Shown: one piece after another, positions 25,601 to 33,481 of the stretch
How the letters are laid out: each line of letters opens with the position of its first letter
Position numbering within the stretch: the first letter of the stretch is position 1
Translations under genes and position numbers: made by a program
Notes under the pieces: generated by a model
What the model was told of the DNA's origin: nothing
Seen by the model: the letters and a program-made list of their open reading frames with translations, nothing else
Databases searched by the model: none
From: Fuerstiella marisgermanici
Lineage (GTDB): Bacteria > Planctomycetota > Planctomycetia > Planctomycetales > Planctomycetaceae
Assembly: GCF_001983935.1 (NCBI RefSeq)
Contig: NZ_CP017641.1
Span: 3,348,001-3,412,000, forward strand
DNA: 64,000 nucleotides
Direction of reading: 5' to 3'

Positions 25601-27556
25601 GTTGGAGGACACCAGGTTGCTCTGCCAGTCGGTGCGCCATCCGTCACCATCTGCATCGTAGCCAAAATACCGGGCCTCATATTTCACATTGGCGATATGA
25701 TCGCGGAACGATTCGGCAACATCCAAATGCAATGCAAAACCTTCGCCGTCACCATCCAACGGAATCACGCGAAGGCGTGCATCAAAGTCGCCCAGACCCG
25801 CCTCGACTAACTGTTTATCATCTTTTGGCAGCCCAATTCGCAATGTCGCCCGATCAACGATGTAGTGGCCCCAGAACGTGTCGCCGGTGTCGCATGCGAA
25901 CTGCAGAGAGTTATAACCGTTCACCAGATCCATAGGGCGGAGATTGAACGACGGATACTGATGTGTGCAATTGTGCTTTGCCGATCCAACTTCAGGAAAC
26001 AGATACGTGCTGCGGCCGTTCACAGTGACTCGCTTATTTTCCGTCCCGGGATGCCCACCCCAGATCTCCAAATCCAGATCCGCTCGCCGAATCTTTCGCA
26101 GATCTTCTTCGATTTTGATGCGAGCCATTCCGCTTGATCGAGGTTCATTGCGCGACGCAAACCTGGGGTGCGTCGAGACTTCAGCACCGTTTACTCGCAG
26201 CTGTCGGTTATTGAAGCTCGGATTGGCGTGTTCGTTACCAGCCTGGTACCGATACAGACGCTCAAAACCTGATTCATCAATCGCCTCGTACACCAATTTT
26301 CGAAAGCCATCACGGATTGTGAGATGATCATTGGGGAACAGTTGTGTCATCAGGACGCCGACAAGTTCTTCCTGCGGATCGACCCAGAAGTACGTATTGA
26401 AAATGCCGCCCCAGGAAAAACTACCGGCGGACATTTCGTCTGTGCCTGCGCCACGATCAGTGACGATACCAAACCCGAATCCGAATCCGTCGCCGTGCCC
26501 GGGAAGGTAAATCTTCATCTCCCCGATCTGGTTTTGAGTCATCATCGCAACCGTTTCGCGCTTGAGTACTCGAACGCCGTCGAGTTCTCCACCTCGCAAT
26601 AGCATATGCAGGAAACGCATGTAGTCGGACGCTGTGGAAACTAATCCCCCCCCGCCGGAATAGAATCGGCCAGGCAGGATGCAGTAGTCGGCAGAGAATC
26701 TGAAAAAGCCAGATCGCACCGGTTCTGAGCCAACAGGCTGCAACATTTTGTCCTCGCCAGTGGTGAACAGTCCAGCCACCCGAGACTGCTTGTCCGCCGG
26801 GACATAAAAATACGTATCACGCATTTTCAATGGACGAAAGAACCGCTCGCGGAAGAACTGATCCAGCGTGAGGCCCGATACGACTTCGACGACGCGGCCC
26901 AGCACGTCGGTGGACACGCCGTAGTCCCACGCCGTTCCGGGATGGAATTTGAGTGGCACTTTCGCAATTCGCTGGACTCGATCTCCCATCGTTTCCGACG
27001 TTGGTTCAAACAAGTTGGGAATCTCGTGTTGCTCATAGATGGCGTCCAGATTCTTTGGACCGAACCAGCCGTAGGTCAGCCCCGAACGATGCGTTAGCAA
27101 GTCATGAATCGTAGGTACCGATACTTGTGAACGATCCTCAACCGTGGTTGCGGCATCAACGTCTTGCAATAATCGCGGAGTTGAGAACTCAGGCAAGTAT
27201 TTAGGGAGCGGATCGTCCAGTGAGAGTTCACCGTCTTCGATCAGACTCATAACCGCCGCGCTCGTGATTGCCTTTGTCATTGAGGCGATCCGGAACAGCG
27301 AATCCGTTTGCAACGGCTTATCGGAAGCCAGATCACTCTGGCCGACGGCCTGCAGGTAGGCAACTCGACCATGTCGAGAAACCGCCGCAACGGCACCGGC
27401 AACCCGACCATCGTCGACTTCACGCTGCAGGTAGGCCGTAATGCTCTGCAACTTCTCAGACGACAGGCCAATTTCCCCCGGCGGAGACATTGGTGACTGG
27501 GCGACGGCAGCCGCAGGAAGCAAAGCGAGCGATGCAAGAACAATAAGACGAGACAT
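22646..27556 (-). CDS. Serine hydrolase/cytochrome c/PQQ-type sugar dehydrogenase fusion (1,636 residues)
   Basis: Signal peptide MSRLIVLASLALLPAAAVAQ. Residues about 25-430 are an EstB-like serine beta-lactamase fold (SMTK at 92-95; WDYGVSTDVLGRVVE in the Tyr-motif position; FSWGGIFNTYFW). A long middle (about 450-1,110) holds carbohydrate-binding-like and propeller-like stretches, including SFNLRPMDLVNGYNSL and YYLDKVGAGLASMID, that I cannot assign firmly. A cytochrome c module follows, with CSVCH near 1,138 and KGGQVGPDLTSVG. The last 370 residues are a soluble glucose/sorbosone dehydrogenase propeller (FQLTTIATGLSGAVAM, GHQGGGIHFGSDGKLYVGLG, WAMGCRNPFTFGF, ANYGWPDIDHG). The haem beside the dehydrogenase would take its electrons. 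It sits 79 bases behind the DUF1080 gene and probably shares its promoter. Confidence 0.85.
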   Translation of the reverse strand: MSRLIVLASLALLPAAAVAQSPMSPPGEIGLSSEKLQSITAYLQREVDDGRVAGAVAAVSRHGRVAYLQAVGQSDLASDKPLQTDSLFRIASMTKAITSAAVMSLIEDGELSLDDPLPKYLPEFSTPRLLQDVDAATTVEDRSQVSVPTIHDLLTHRSGLTYGWFGPKNLDAIYEQHEIPNLFEPTSETMGDRVQRIAKVPLKFHPGTAWDYGVSTDVLGRVVEVVSGLTLDQFFRERFFRPLKMRDTYFYVPADKQSRVAGLFTTGEDKMLQPVGSEPVRSGFFRFSADYCILPGRFYSGGGGLVSTASDYMRFLHMLLRGGELDGVRVLKRETVAMMTQNQIGEMKIYLPGHGDGFGFGFGIVTDRGAGTDEMSAGSFSWGGIFNTYFWVDPQEELVGVLMTQLFPNDHLTIRDGFRKLVYEAIDESGFERLYRYQAGNEHANPSFNNRQLRVNGAEVSTHPRFASRNEPRSSGMARIKIEEDLRKIRRADLDLEIWGGHPGTENKRVTVNGRSTYLFPEVGSAKHNCTHQYPSFNLRPMDLVNGYNSLQFACDTGDTFWGHYIVDRATLRIGLPKDDKQLVEAGLGDFDARLRVIPLDGDGEGFALHLDVAESFRDHIANVKYEARYFGYDADGDGWRTDWQSNLVSSNQHRMIQNGDGWSTTFSTAMLPAQNRVTFCAIVELKDAANLRYRTPTSGSFSIEPRDNEKVRLFTSDDLPHPFWSRDNQAKECTIDIDVDPSEITSAELNVVTWTGGAGEVSEYFTLNGKHFPVAEGSDHKTVYSRIAVDPKLLRRGKNKIVLRSDTTHHGIEVMLPGPALMIRYRSQAVATAGEQNSVEPAEQLSIDDVELHSLNCYRIKTPAATYYLDKVGAGLASMIDRDGKDWLSFHSKRGSGAAGEYRGFPNAVFKEAGSYFHARNSGTDPCVTKVIQRAHDRIVISAESDNGLWAGRYTFTPTACTFTMTKKPDGHNYWVLYEGTPGGQYDDSDWWMTAADKKKRPMAEKHDADLTETAGTEWIAFGDENSERMLVLSHAEGDSHPDHFYQMDKQMTVFGFGRSGMQKHLNTVPQSFTIGFVESTQHSAVGPFVEKNSGTISAATAAADSVKTANLVSFALTQKGDAAAGAKLFTDQRTKCSVCHRIDKKGGQVGPDLTSVGNKYDRPHLIDALLYPSRQIGYGYETTTVLTSDGKATSGVARESDNTHITLLDSNNKRIRIAKADIEETKVSKTSIMPAGLQKSLSRQEFVDLVTYLETLGRGSGKPGSGVSGPLKLADGFQLTTIATGLSGAVAMEVAPDGRIFICEQGGTLRIIKDGTEIAASASDDRSVGISGLLPQPFVTVPVEMNWERGLIGVTVSPKFPTDPYVYVVYVTDKPHTHHRISRFRADGDVAVPGSEEILFRGDDQSKFGGKVPAGHQGGGIHFGSDGKLYVGLGEQTAGEPSQRMDAFQGKILRLNSDGSIPKDNPFINKTQGRYQAIWAMGCRNPFTFGFSESGVMFINDVGGKFEEINRGIAGANYGWPDIDHGPTDQEGITGPIHIYPQSSINGGDFCSSSSNWPEQYRSKYFFADFVRGWVKYIDPESPEKSHDLLAGVRRPVDIRFGVDGSLYVLLRNAWVVDKKFQGGTGALLKVSRK

Positions 27557-27635
27557 ATCTGCTTCTTTAAGGACGTAAGGCTTGCCGTCGAAACATTCAA
27601 ATCAACGAACCATCAGGTGATAATCGATAGACCCG

Positions 27636-28382
27636 CTACTTCAACTCCCGAATCCGTATGTTCTTCATTTCAATTTTCAATGGCGGCCCAGCGTGCAACT
27701 GCCATGCAATCAACCCGGACTTTTTTGCGTTCTGTTCGTCTTCATCAATGCCGACGGACATCACGTGCCCGTTGATGATGTGCATGGAGACGTTTCCTTT
27801 CGCGATCACAATGTAGTCGTTCCAGTCATCACGACGGATATGCTTTTCAAGAGCTTCGTTTGAGCCAACGGTCGCAATTTTTTCGATGTGTGGGTTCTTT
27901 GAATTCTCTTTGTTGGTGCGAACGACCACGACGTCGCCTCGCTGGCCCAAAAACATCCGGCCGTTTTCTTCAAAGAACATGCCAGAGAACCTGTCTTTGC
28001 CGTCATGTATCTTGTCTTCAAAGTCTGCCTGCAATCCTTTGACCACCCACTTACTCACCAACTGGCTGCGGTATTGCACTCCAGAATTTCCGCCGTTCAC
28101 GCGATACGAAAACCGCAGCTCGAAGTCGCCGTACTCCTTTTTTGCCATCACAAGAAACGTGTTCTTCTTGGTTGTGACGTCTTTGGTTGTCTGGCCGATG
28201 AGCACGCCGTTTTCTGCTCGCCAGAATCGACTATCGCCTTCCCACCCATCAAGCGTCGTCCCGTCGAAGAGCGGCGTGAATTCGACAGCGTCTGAATTAC
28301 TCTGCGGCTTGCCGTCCTCAGCAAAAGAAACACTGCACGTGCAACAAACTGCTAACAAAGAAAGACAGATTCTCATCGTCAA
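27636..28382 (-). CDS. Secreted DUF1080 (3-keto-disaccharide hydrolase-like) protein
   Basis: A 248-residue single-domain protein with a signal peptide (MTMRICLSLLAVCCTCSVSFA). The fold is recognised from FTPLFDGTTLDGWEGDSRFW, ENGVLIGQTT, NSGVQYRSQLV, GLQADFED, RDDWNDYIVIAKG and GLIAWQLHAG. DUF1080 domains are laminin-G/concanavalin-like; some hydrolyse 3-keto-glycosides made by sugar dehydrogenases, which fits the dehydrogenase fusion downstream. The AraC regulator is divergent across a 253-bp gap and is the natural candidate to control both genes. Confidence 0.88.
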   Translation of the reverse strand: MTMRICLSLLAVCCTCSVSFAEDGKPQSNSDAVEFTPLFDGTTLDGWEGDSRFWRAENGVLIGQTTKDVTTKKNTFLVMAKKEYGDFELRFSYRVNGGNSGVQYRSQLVSKWVVKGLQADFEDKIHDGKDRFSGMFFEENGRMFLGQRGDVVVVRTNKENSKNPHIEKIATVGSNEALEKHIRRDDWNDYIVIAKGNVSMHIINGHVMSVGIDEDEQNAKKSGLIAWQLHAGPPLKIEMKNIRIRELK

Positions 28383-28635
28383 CCACTCCCAATCAGTGTC
28401 TCACAACAGCAGGCGATCTTAGTCGAGATCGTCTGCAACTTAGGAATACGCCACCGAGGTCAATGATAGCCACCTGGTACAATACATCCGGGCAGTACGT
28501 TGCAGCTTTTGGGCATCCGGTGACCTGCAGGGATAAACGCAGCGCGATTTGCGGAGAGATCGGGTAAAATTGTCATTGCACTCGGCTTATCGAGCGCGAC
28601 CAGACATTCCGTTCAATTGAACAATACTGCTCATC

Positions 28636-29505
28636 ATGAAGAACATCCCGCAGCCCTTCGCATCACCTCAACGCGCTGACGAATCGATCCGAGTGATTGC
28701 GATCGATGAAAGCTATGCGGGCTGCTCGTGGCATTTTCACCCAGAGCTACAGCTTTGCCATGTGGAAGCCGGACGAGGCCAAAGATTGATCGGTGATCGG
28801 CTGTGCGAAATTGAGCATGGTGAAGTTATTTTGCTTGGCTCCAACTTGCCCCATGTCTGGCGATACGAATCGTGTGCTGCTGGTCACATCAAAGCCAACG
28901 TGGTTCACTTTGATGCTGCGGTACTTGGGAGCGACTGGCTGGACCGTCCCGAGCTATGCGATGTCCGATTGCTGCTGACAAGAGCTTCGCAGGGCCTGCA
29001 AGCCGAAGGTGAACTCAAATATCAACTGGCACAGCGGATCGCGCAGCTTGCGACGATGAAGGGCTTGCCCCGCATTATTAGTCTGCTGGAACTTTTGCAC
29101 ATGATGGCTGAGTCACGCGACCTGAAAACAATCTGCAGTACAGGCTACCAACCAGTCGCTGCGCAGCTTGACGTTGCACGGCTTCGCCGCGCCTGCGACT
29201 TCATTAATGATCACGTAAACGAAGAACTCACACGCGATGCGGCCGCCGAAGTCGTTCACATGAGCGGTAGTGGCTTCAGCCGATTTTTTAAGTCGCACAC
29301 CGGTATGTCATTTCAAGAATTCGTTGCCGACGTTCGCATCAGCCGTGCTTGCCAGTTATTGGTGACCAGCGAAATGAGCATTACGGAAATCGCCTTTGCA
29401 TGTGGCTTTAACGAATTGACAACCTTCAACCGCACATTCAGGAAGTATCGCGACACGACGCCGTCAAAGTATCGGTCGATGGTCAATGCCGTCCAGCACA
29501 AATAG
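28636..29505 (+). CDS. AraC-family transcriptional regulator with cupin sensor domain
   Basis: A 289-residue regulator. The N-terminal cupin-like half (WHFHPELQLCHVEAGRGQRL, GSNLPHVWRYES) should bind a small ligand. The C-terminal half is a double helix-turn-helix: AAAEVVHMSGSGFSRFFKSH, then SEMSITEIAFACGFNELTTF, followed by NRTFRKYRDTTPSKYR, the classical AraC signature. The divergent position facing the DUF1080 and dehydrogenase genes suggests it activates them in response to a sugar; the ligand is not known. The gap 28383-28635 shows no gene and should hold both promoters. Confidence 0.92.
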   Translation: MKNIPQPFASPQRADESIRVIAIDESYAGCSWHFHPELQLCHVEAGRGQRLIGDRLCEIEHGEVILLGSNLPHVWRYESCAAGHIKANVVHFDAAVLGSDWLDRPELCDVRLLLTRASQGLQAEGELKYQLAQRIAQLATMKGLPRIISLLELLHMMAESRDLKTICSTGYQPVAAQLDVARLRRACDFINDHVNEELTRDAAAEVVHMSGSGFSRFFKSHTGMSFQEFVADVRISRACQLLVTSEMSITEIAFACGFNELTTFNRTFRKYRDTTPSKYRSMVNAVQHK

Positions 29506-29722
29506 ATTGCTGTGAATTTTCACGAATAGCCCACAAGCGCTTCGAAGAAGGTCAGGTAAAACGGAGTCGCTGAAATTTGCCGGTGTGATGGAGAATTGCG
29601 TCAACGCCAAGGTGTGTCTTGACACCTCGCGCGAGATGTCAATCACATGGTGCAACGGCCTTTCCGGGCAATAGATGTTTGGTGTTCTGCGATTTCAGCT
29701 GAGTCCCGTCCGACCAGCAACG

Positions 29723-31018
29723 TTAAACGCGTTCGAGTTCGGACATGCTTCCTGAACTGCTACTGAAGGCGTCGGTTTCGATGCCCATTTGCTGCAACAT
29801 CGTTACGAAGAGGTTGCACAGAGGTTTATTGCGGTCGTGTCTGAAGGCGAGGTGCTGACCATGTTTGAAACCGCCGCCGGCGAGCAGGATTGGAAGGTTG
29901 GTGTTGTCGTGCGTATTTGCATCGCCCATGTTACTTCCGAATAACACCATGGTACGGTCGAGTAGTCGATCCGTTCCGTCTTTCGTTTCTGCTAGTTGGC
30001 CCAACAGTTTGCCAAGCAAAGCCATCTGCTGACGGTCGGCGTCTTCGAGTTGCTGAACTTTGTTGTCAGCCTGCCCGTGATGACTGAGATTGTGGTAGCC
30101 ATCGGTTGTGCTTTGATCGGAATGCAGCTTGAAGACGGGAGTCGCAAACGCGTCGACCATCAATGTGACAATGCGCGTCGAATCCGATTCCAGCGCCAAC
30201 CTCGCCATTGACAGCATCAGGTCAAACTTTTCGAAGAACAGTTTGTTGTCGCGAATGTCGTCGGGTACCGGTTGATCAGTCTTTGGCTTGGGACGCAGTT
30301 CCCACTGGCGAGCCGAATGCAGGCGTTCTTCCATCTCCCGAACGGACGTCAGGTACTGATCGAGTCTTGATTGATCATCGCGGCTGATCTTGCGACGAAA
30401 CTGCCGAGTATCATCCAGGAGTGTGTCGAGAATACTTCCGCGTTCGCCCAGGTGATGCAGTTGTCGCTGAACCGCAGCCGCGTCACCCTGAACGAACATC
30501 TTTCGAAACAACGCCGACGCACGATCTTCAGCCGGCAACAAAACACCATCGCGTGTCCACGACAGGCTGCGATTGGCTTTGTCGATGTTCACGCCAAGAT
30601 TCAGTGTCGGGAAGCGAGTTACCGGACCCAGTTGCTCAGCCGCGAACTGATCGAGCGAAATTGTGTTGCGGAAGCCGCTCTTGGTCGGACCGCGGGCCGC
30701 TGTCAGAAAACAGTTTTCCGTACTGTGCCCGCCATCGACGTCGGGATGCGAGAGACCGCTGAGGACGGTGAAGGCGTTCCGAAATGTCGACAGTTCAGCA
30801 AGGTAAGGGGAAAGCTGATAATCGCGTCCGGTATCCTCGGGGAAGAACGGTTTTGGCAACACACCAAGATTATTCGAAATCAGCAGCATCCGCCGTGGCG
30901 GATTGGTTTCCGGTTCATTGCCACAGGCCGACCGCAAACTACTTAGCAGCGGCAGCGCAAGCGTAACTCCGGCACCGCGAAGCAATCGACGGCGATTAAG
31001 TTGTTGGGGACGTATCAT
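29723..31018 (-). CDS. DUF1552 Tat-exported protein (third pair, partner of DUF1592)
   Basis: I place the start at 31018, giving MIRPQQLNRRRLLRGAGVTL, a Tat signal (NRRRLLRG) followed by LALPLLSSL. The ATG overlaps the stop of the DUF1592 gene by 4 bases (ATGA at 31015-31018). DUF1552 features include PPRRMLLISNNLGVLPKPFF, HPDVDGGHSTENCFLTAA, ISLDQFAAEQLG, GYHNLSHHGQAD and the C-terminal FGSNMGDANTHDNTNLPILL. DUF1552 is related to the DUF1501/sulfatase-like superfamily and nearly always accompanies DUF1592 cytochrome proteins. The catalytic activity is unknown. Its expression may now depend on transcription passing through the ISL3 element. Confidence 0.9.
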   Translation of the reverse strand: MIRPQQLNRRRLLRGAGVTLALPLLSSLRSACGNEPETNPPRRMLLISNNLGVLPKPFFPEDTGRDYQLSPYLAELSTFRNAFTVLSGLSHPDVDGGHSTENCFLTAARGPTKSGFRNTISLDQFAAEQLGPVTRFPTLNLGVNIDKANRSLSWTRDGVLLPAEDRASALFRKMFVQGDAAAVQRQLHHLGERGSILDTLLDDTRQFRRKISRDDQSRLDQYLTSVREMEERLHSARQWELRPKPKTDQPVPDDIRDNKLFFEKFDLMLSMARLALESDSTRIVTLMVDAFATPVFKLHSDQSTTDGYHNLSHHGQADNKVQQLEDADRQQMALLGKLLGQLAETKDGTDRLLDRTMVLFGSNMGDANTHDNTNLPILLAGGGFKHGQHLAFRHDRNKPLCNLFVTMLQQMGIETDAFSSSSGSMSELERV

Positions 31019-31936
31019 GGATTGTCTTGCGTTCCAAGGAAGATCGAACTTCGTACTAGCGCGTGAAGCAAGTCCCTTGTGCGATAGCGATTCCCTTCGC
31101 ACTGATCGAGAATTGATTCGATCACTTTGCGATCTGCAAATCGCACCGGCGTTCCGGTTGCATAAACAGTGAACTGATGCAAAAGGTTCCGCGCCAGTGG
31201 GCGTGGATCGACCGCAAGAATAGCCTTCAATTCGTGGATGTTTTGAAATCTGCGTCCGTCCAGCAACTGGCCGCTGGCATCGACGGCTTCGGAACGCGCG
31301 TAGGCGAAGTCGTGACCGGCGCGGTCGATTCCCGTGACCCGCTCTCCAGCTTCAAGGCTTCGATAATGCGTTCGCCAGCCGCCGAGGATATCAAAGTTTT
31401 CCAAAGCCAGTGCAACCGGATCGAACCTCGCATGGCATCCGGCGCAGGATACTGAATTCGTGTGCAAGGCCAGCAGTTCGCGAATCGTTTTTGCACCACG
31501 GATGTCAGGTTCGACGGCGGGAACGCTGGCCGGTGGAGGAGGCGGCGCCTGGCCGAGCAGCCGTTCCATGATCCACGCACCACGGATGACGGGCGACGTT
31601 GAAGTTCCGTTGGAAGTGACCTTTAGAATTGCCGCCTGCGTTAACAGTCCGCAATAAGGGCTGTCTTCGGGCAAAGTGACTTTCTGCAGTTCGGAACCTG
31701 AGACTCGTTCCAGGCCGTAATGTCGCGTCAGTCGATCATTCACGTAGGCAAAGTCCGCATCGACGAACACGCTGGCCGGCAGGTTGTCACGAATCATCGC
31801 ATTGAAGAATGTGCGAGTTTCGCGTTCTGCGGATTCAATCAGGTAGTCATCGAAGCGATATTCAGGATGCAGCCGAATGTCTGGTTCATCGCGACGGATA
31901 TGTCTTAGGTTGAGCCAGTAGTCGGTGAAGTTTTGA
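31015..31936 (-). pseudogene. DUF1592 cytochrome protein, 3' fragment after the ISL3 insertion
   Basis: This is the downstream part of the gene interrupted at 31937-33231. Read across the junction without the element, the protein runs FVQNFTDYWLNLRHIRRDEP. It continues through DUF1588 (MIRDNLPASVFVDADFAYVN, GAWIMERLLGQAPPPPP) to DUF1585 near the end. A second haem motif, CAGCH, precedes RFDPVALALENFDILGGWR. The end is coupled to the DUF1552 gene by an ATGA overlap. There is no proper start in this piece; an internal ATG (31797) would give a fragment without a signal peptide. Confidence 0.88.
31929..31936. repeat. Target-site duplication of the ISL3 element, left copy
   Basis: AGTTTTGA occurs directly outside the element here and again at 33232-33239; 8 bp is the duplication length typical of the ISL3 family. 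Confidence 0.92.
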
Positions 31937-33231
31937 GGTCCATCCGGGATTATTGTGGGTAGAGGTCGAGTCCTCCGCAGTAGAAGAGGATGGCGGTTTT
32001 GAAGTTGTCGCGGTTTCGGTATCCGCCGACTCTTCGTTTGATGGCCATGATTTTGCTGTTCATTCCTTCGGCGACGGCGTTTGTGATTCCGTGAGTGCAG
32101 TAGCTCACCACATTGGCTAAGCGTTCTTTGATCGTGCGAGCGACTTTCTTCATTGGCTCCAGCTTTGTGTGGATGACTCGCTTGTACCAGTCATTGAAGA
32201 ACGTCGTGGCCTCTGCCGGAGTGTCATGAACCCAGAGGTCTCGCAGCATCTCCTTGTAGGCCCACGCTTTGCCCGTGAGTAACTCTGCCTTCCATGCGGC
32301 ATCAAAGCGTTCCTGCTGTTTTTCGCTGAGATTCTCCTGGCCTGAAAGCCACAGATACCGAGTTCCCGTCAATCGATCATCGCCTTCGGCGCGAAGCTTC
32401 TTCTGCTCCGACCGACGGACCTTGTCGACGGCTTCGGTTGCCAGCTTCATGATGTGAAAGCGGTCGTGCACAATCTTCTGTTCGGCCAATGCAATGTTGC
32501 CTTTGGTGCTCTTGACGTATGCGGCACTCATGTCCATCGCAACCGCCTCCACAGACTGCTTTTCACTGTCGGAAAGCTGATCGAAACAGGCATCAGCGGC
32601 TGCCGTGTCATGACCATCGGAAATCGCTTCGACAGTGCTCTTGTCCAAGTCATAGATCAGCGTGACGTAGTTGTGTCGTTTTCGAAAGGCTTTCTCGTCG
32701 ATGCCGATTCGAGGGAGGTTCTTCGATTGTTTGCGATCCTTCCCGCGAGCCACCGCCTTCTGCAGAATGTGCCACGATTCATCCCATGAGATCCCCAGAA
32801 TGCTGCACGCCCCTTTCACGGTTTGTGTGGCCAGAAGAACGTCGATGGCGAAGCGTTCAAAGAACAATGAGAAGCGGCTGTTCTTTTCCGCCCAGGGAAG
32901 CCTGATCTGTTTGACGCCATGATCCGGGCACTTCACGCGAGGCGTGCGGGCATGAAGGATGGTCGCAAATTGCATCGTGTCCAGATGCCGCCATTTGCGA
33001 GACTTCGTGTGGTCATAGCACGGCAGCTGCCTGTCGCAATCCGGACAGCAAAAAGTTTCGCCCTCGCCATGTTCGACGAAAACGTCGACCTGTTGAGCTT
33101 CCATATCCAGCTGAACGTCCGCCACAAACCACGGCGCCGTCAGTCCCAAAATCTGTTCGTAAAAGTCTGTTCCCTGCATCCCGCGAAAACTAACGAATTA
33201 ACGCCTCACCCACAAAGAACCCGGATGGACC
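31937..33231 (-). mobile_element. ISL3-family insertion sequence, complete (1,295 bp)
   Basis: The element is bounded by 8-bp duplications. Its inverted ends share GGTCCATCCGGG perfectly, then TTCT or ATTA, then TTGTGGGT (21 of 24 matching). It contains one intact transposase gene in the same orientation as the interrupted DUF1592 gene. Exact excision with one duplication copy restores the host frame (FVQNFTDYW). The intact ends and gene suggest a recent event. Confidence 0.94.
31950..33179 (-). CDS. ISL3-family transposase
   Basis: A 409-residue transposase. The N-terminus has a zinc-binding segment (CCPDCDRQLPCYDHTKSRKW, then VKCPDHG) and a helix-turn-helix region (GACSILGISWDESWHILQKA). 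The DDE catalytic core is visible as IGIDEKAFRKRHNYVTLIYD (first Asp), VAMDMSAAYVKS (second Asp) and NAVAEGMNSKIMAIKRRVGG (Glu). Its stop lies 13 bases inside the element end. No defect is visible, so it may still be active. Confidence 0.95.
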   Translation of the reverse strand: MQGTDFYEQILGLTAPWFVADVQLDMEAQQVDVFVEHGEGETFCCPDCDRQLPCYDHTKSRKWRHLDTMQFATILHARTPRVKCPDHGVKQIRLPWAEKNSRFSLFFERFAIDVLLATQTVKGACSILGISWDESWHILQKAVARGKDRKQSKNLPRIGIDEKAFRKRHNYVTLIYDLDKSTVEAISDGHDTAAADACFDQLSDSEKQSVEAVAMDMSAAYVKSTKGNIALAEQKIVHDRFHIMKLATEAVDKVRRSEQKKLRAEGDDRLTGTRYLWLSGQENLSEKQQERFDAAWKAELLTGKAWAYKEMLRDLWVHDTPAEATTFFNDWYKRVIHTKLEPMKKVARTIKERLANVVSYCTHGITNAVAEGMNSKIMAIKRRVGGYRNRDNFKTAILFYCGGLDLYPQ

Positions 33232-33239
33232 AGTTTTGA
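33232..33239. repeat. Target-site duplication of the ISL3 element, right copy
   Basis: AGTTTTGA matches 31929-31936 exactly and abuts the right end of the element. Confidence 0.92.
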
Positions 33240-33412
33240 ACGAAGCTCGCGAAGCCTGGGCTTGCGATGAGCCGATCAGTTTCGCTTTGTAGCGTTTCGA
33301 CATCGAGGAGTTTTCCGGCGGCTGCCAACTCCATTAACGCGGTGTCGGGGCGAGTATTGGTGAGAAAATGGGACAGGCGCGAGGCGATGGCATAGTGGTC
33401 GACGCCTAGATC

Positions 33413-33481
33413 GTATGGCGGCCTTTCCAGGCCGTCTGTGTTTGTATTGGAATCATTGACGGCGTGGTAAGGCCGTCCTAC
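33413..33481. repeat. R2 inverted palindrome pair inside the DUF1592 coding sequence
   Basis: The left unit at 33413-33436 has GGCGGCCTTTCCAGGCCGTC and an inverted unit lies at 33458-33481. The pair is 69 bp, exactly 23 codons, and the gene frame runs through it, encoding a Pro/Asn/Asp-rich insert between FLYLRK and DHYAIASRLS. The family recurs at 36399, 39469 and 41075. Confidence 0.8.

Noticed and set aside
18405-28475. Short motif GATAGCCACC near 18409, 21515 and 28464 as a further repeat family
   Set aside because: Only about 10 bases are shared, there is no palindrome or flanking similarity, and chance or R1 debris explains it.
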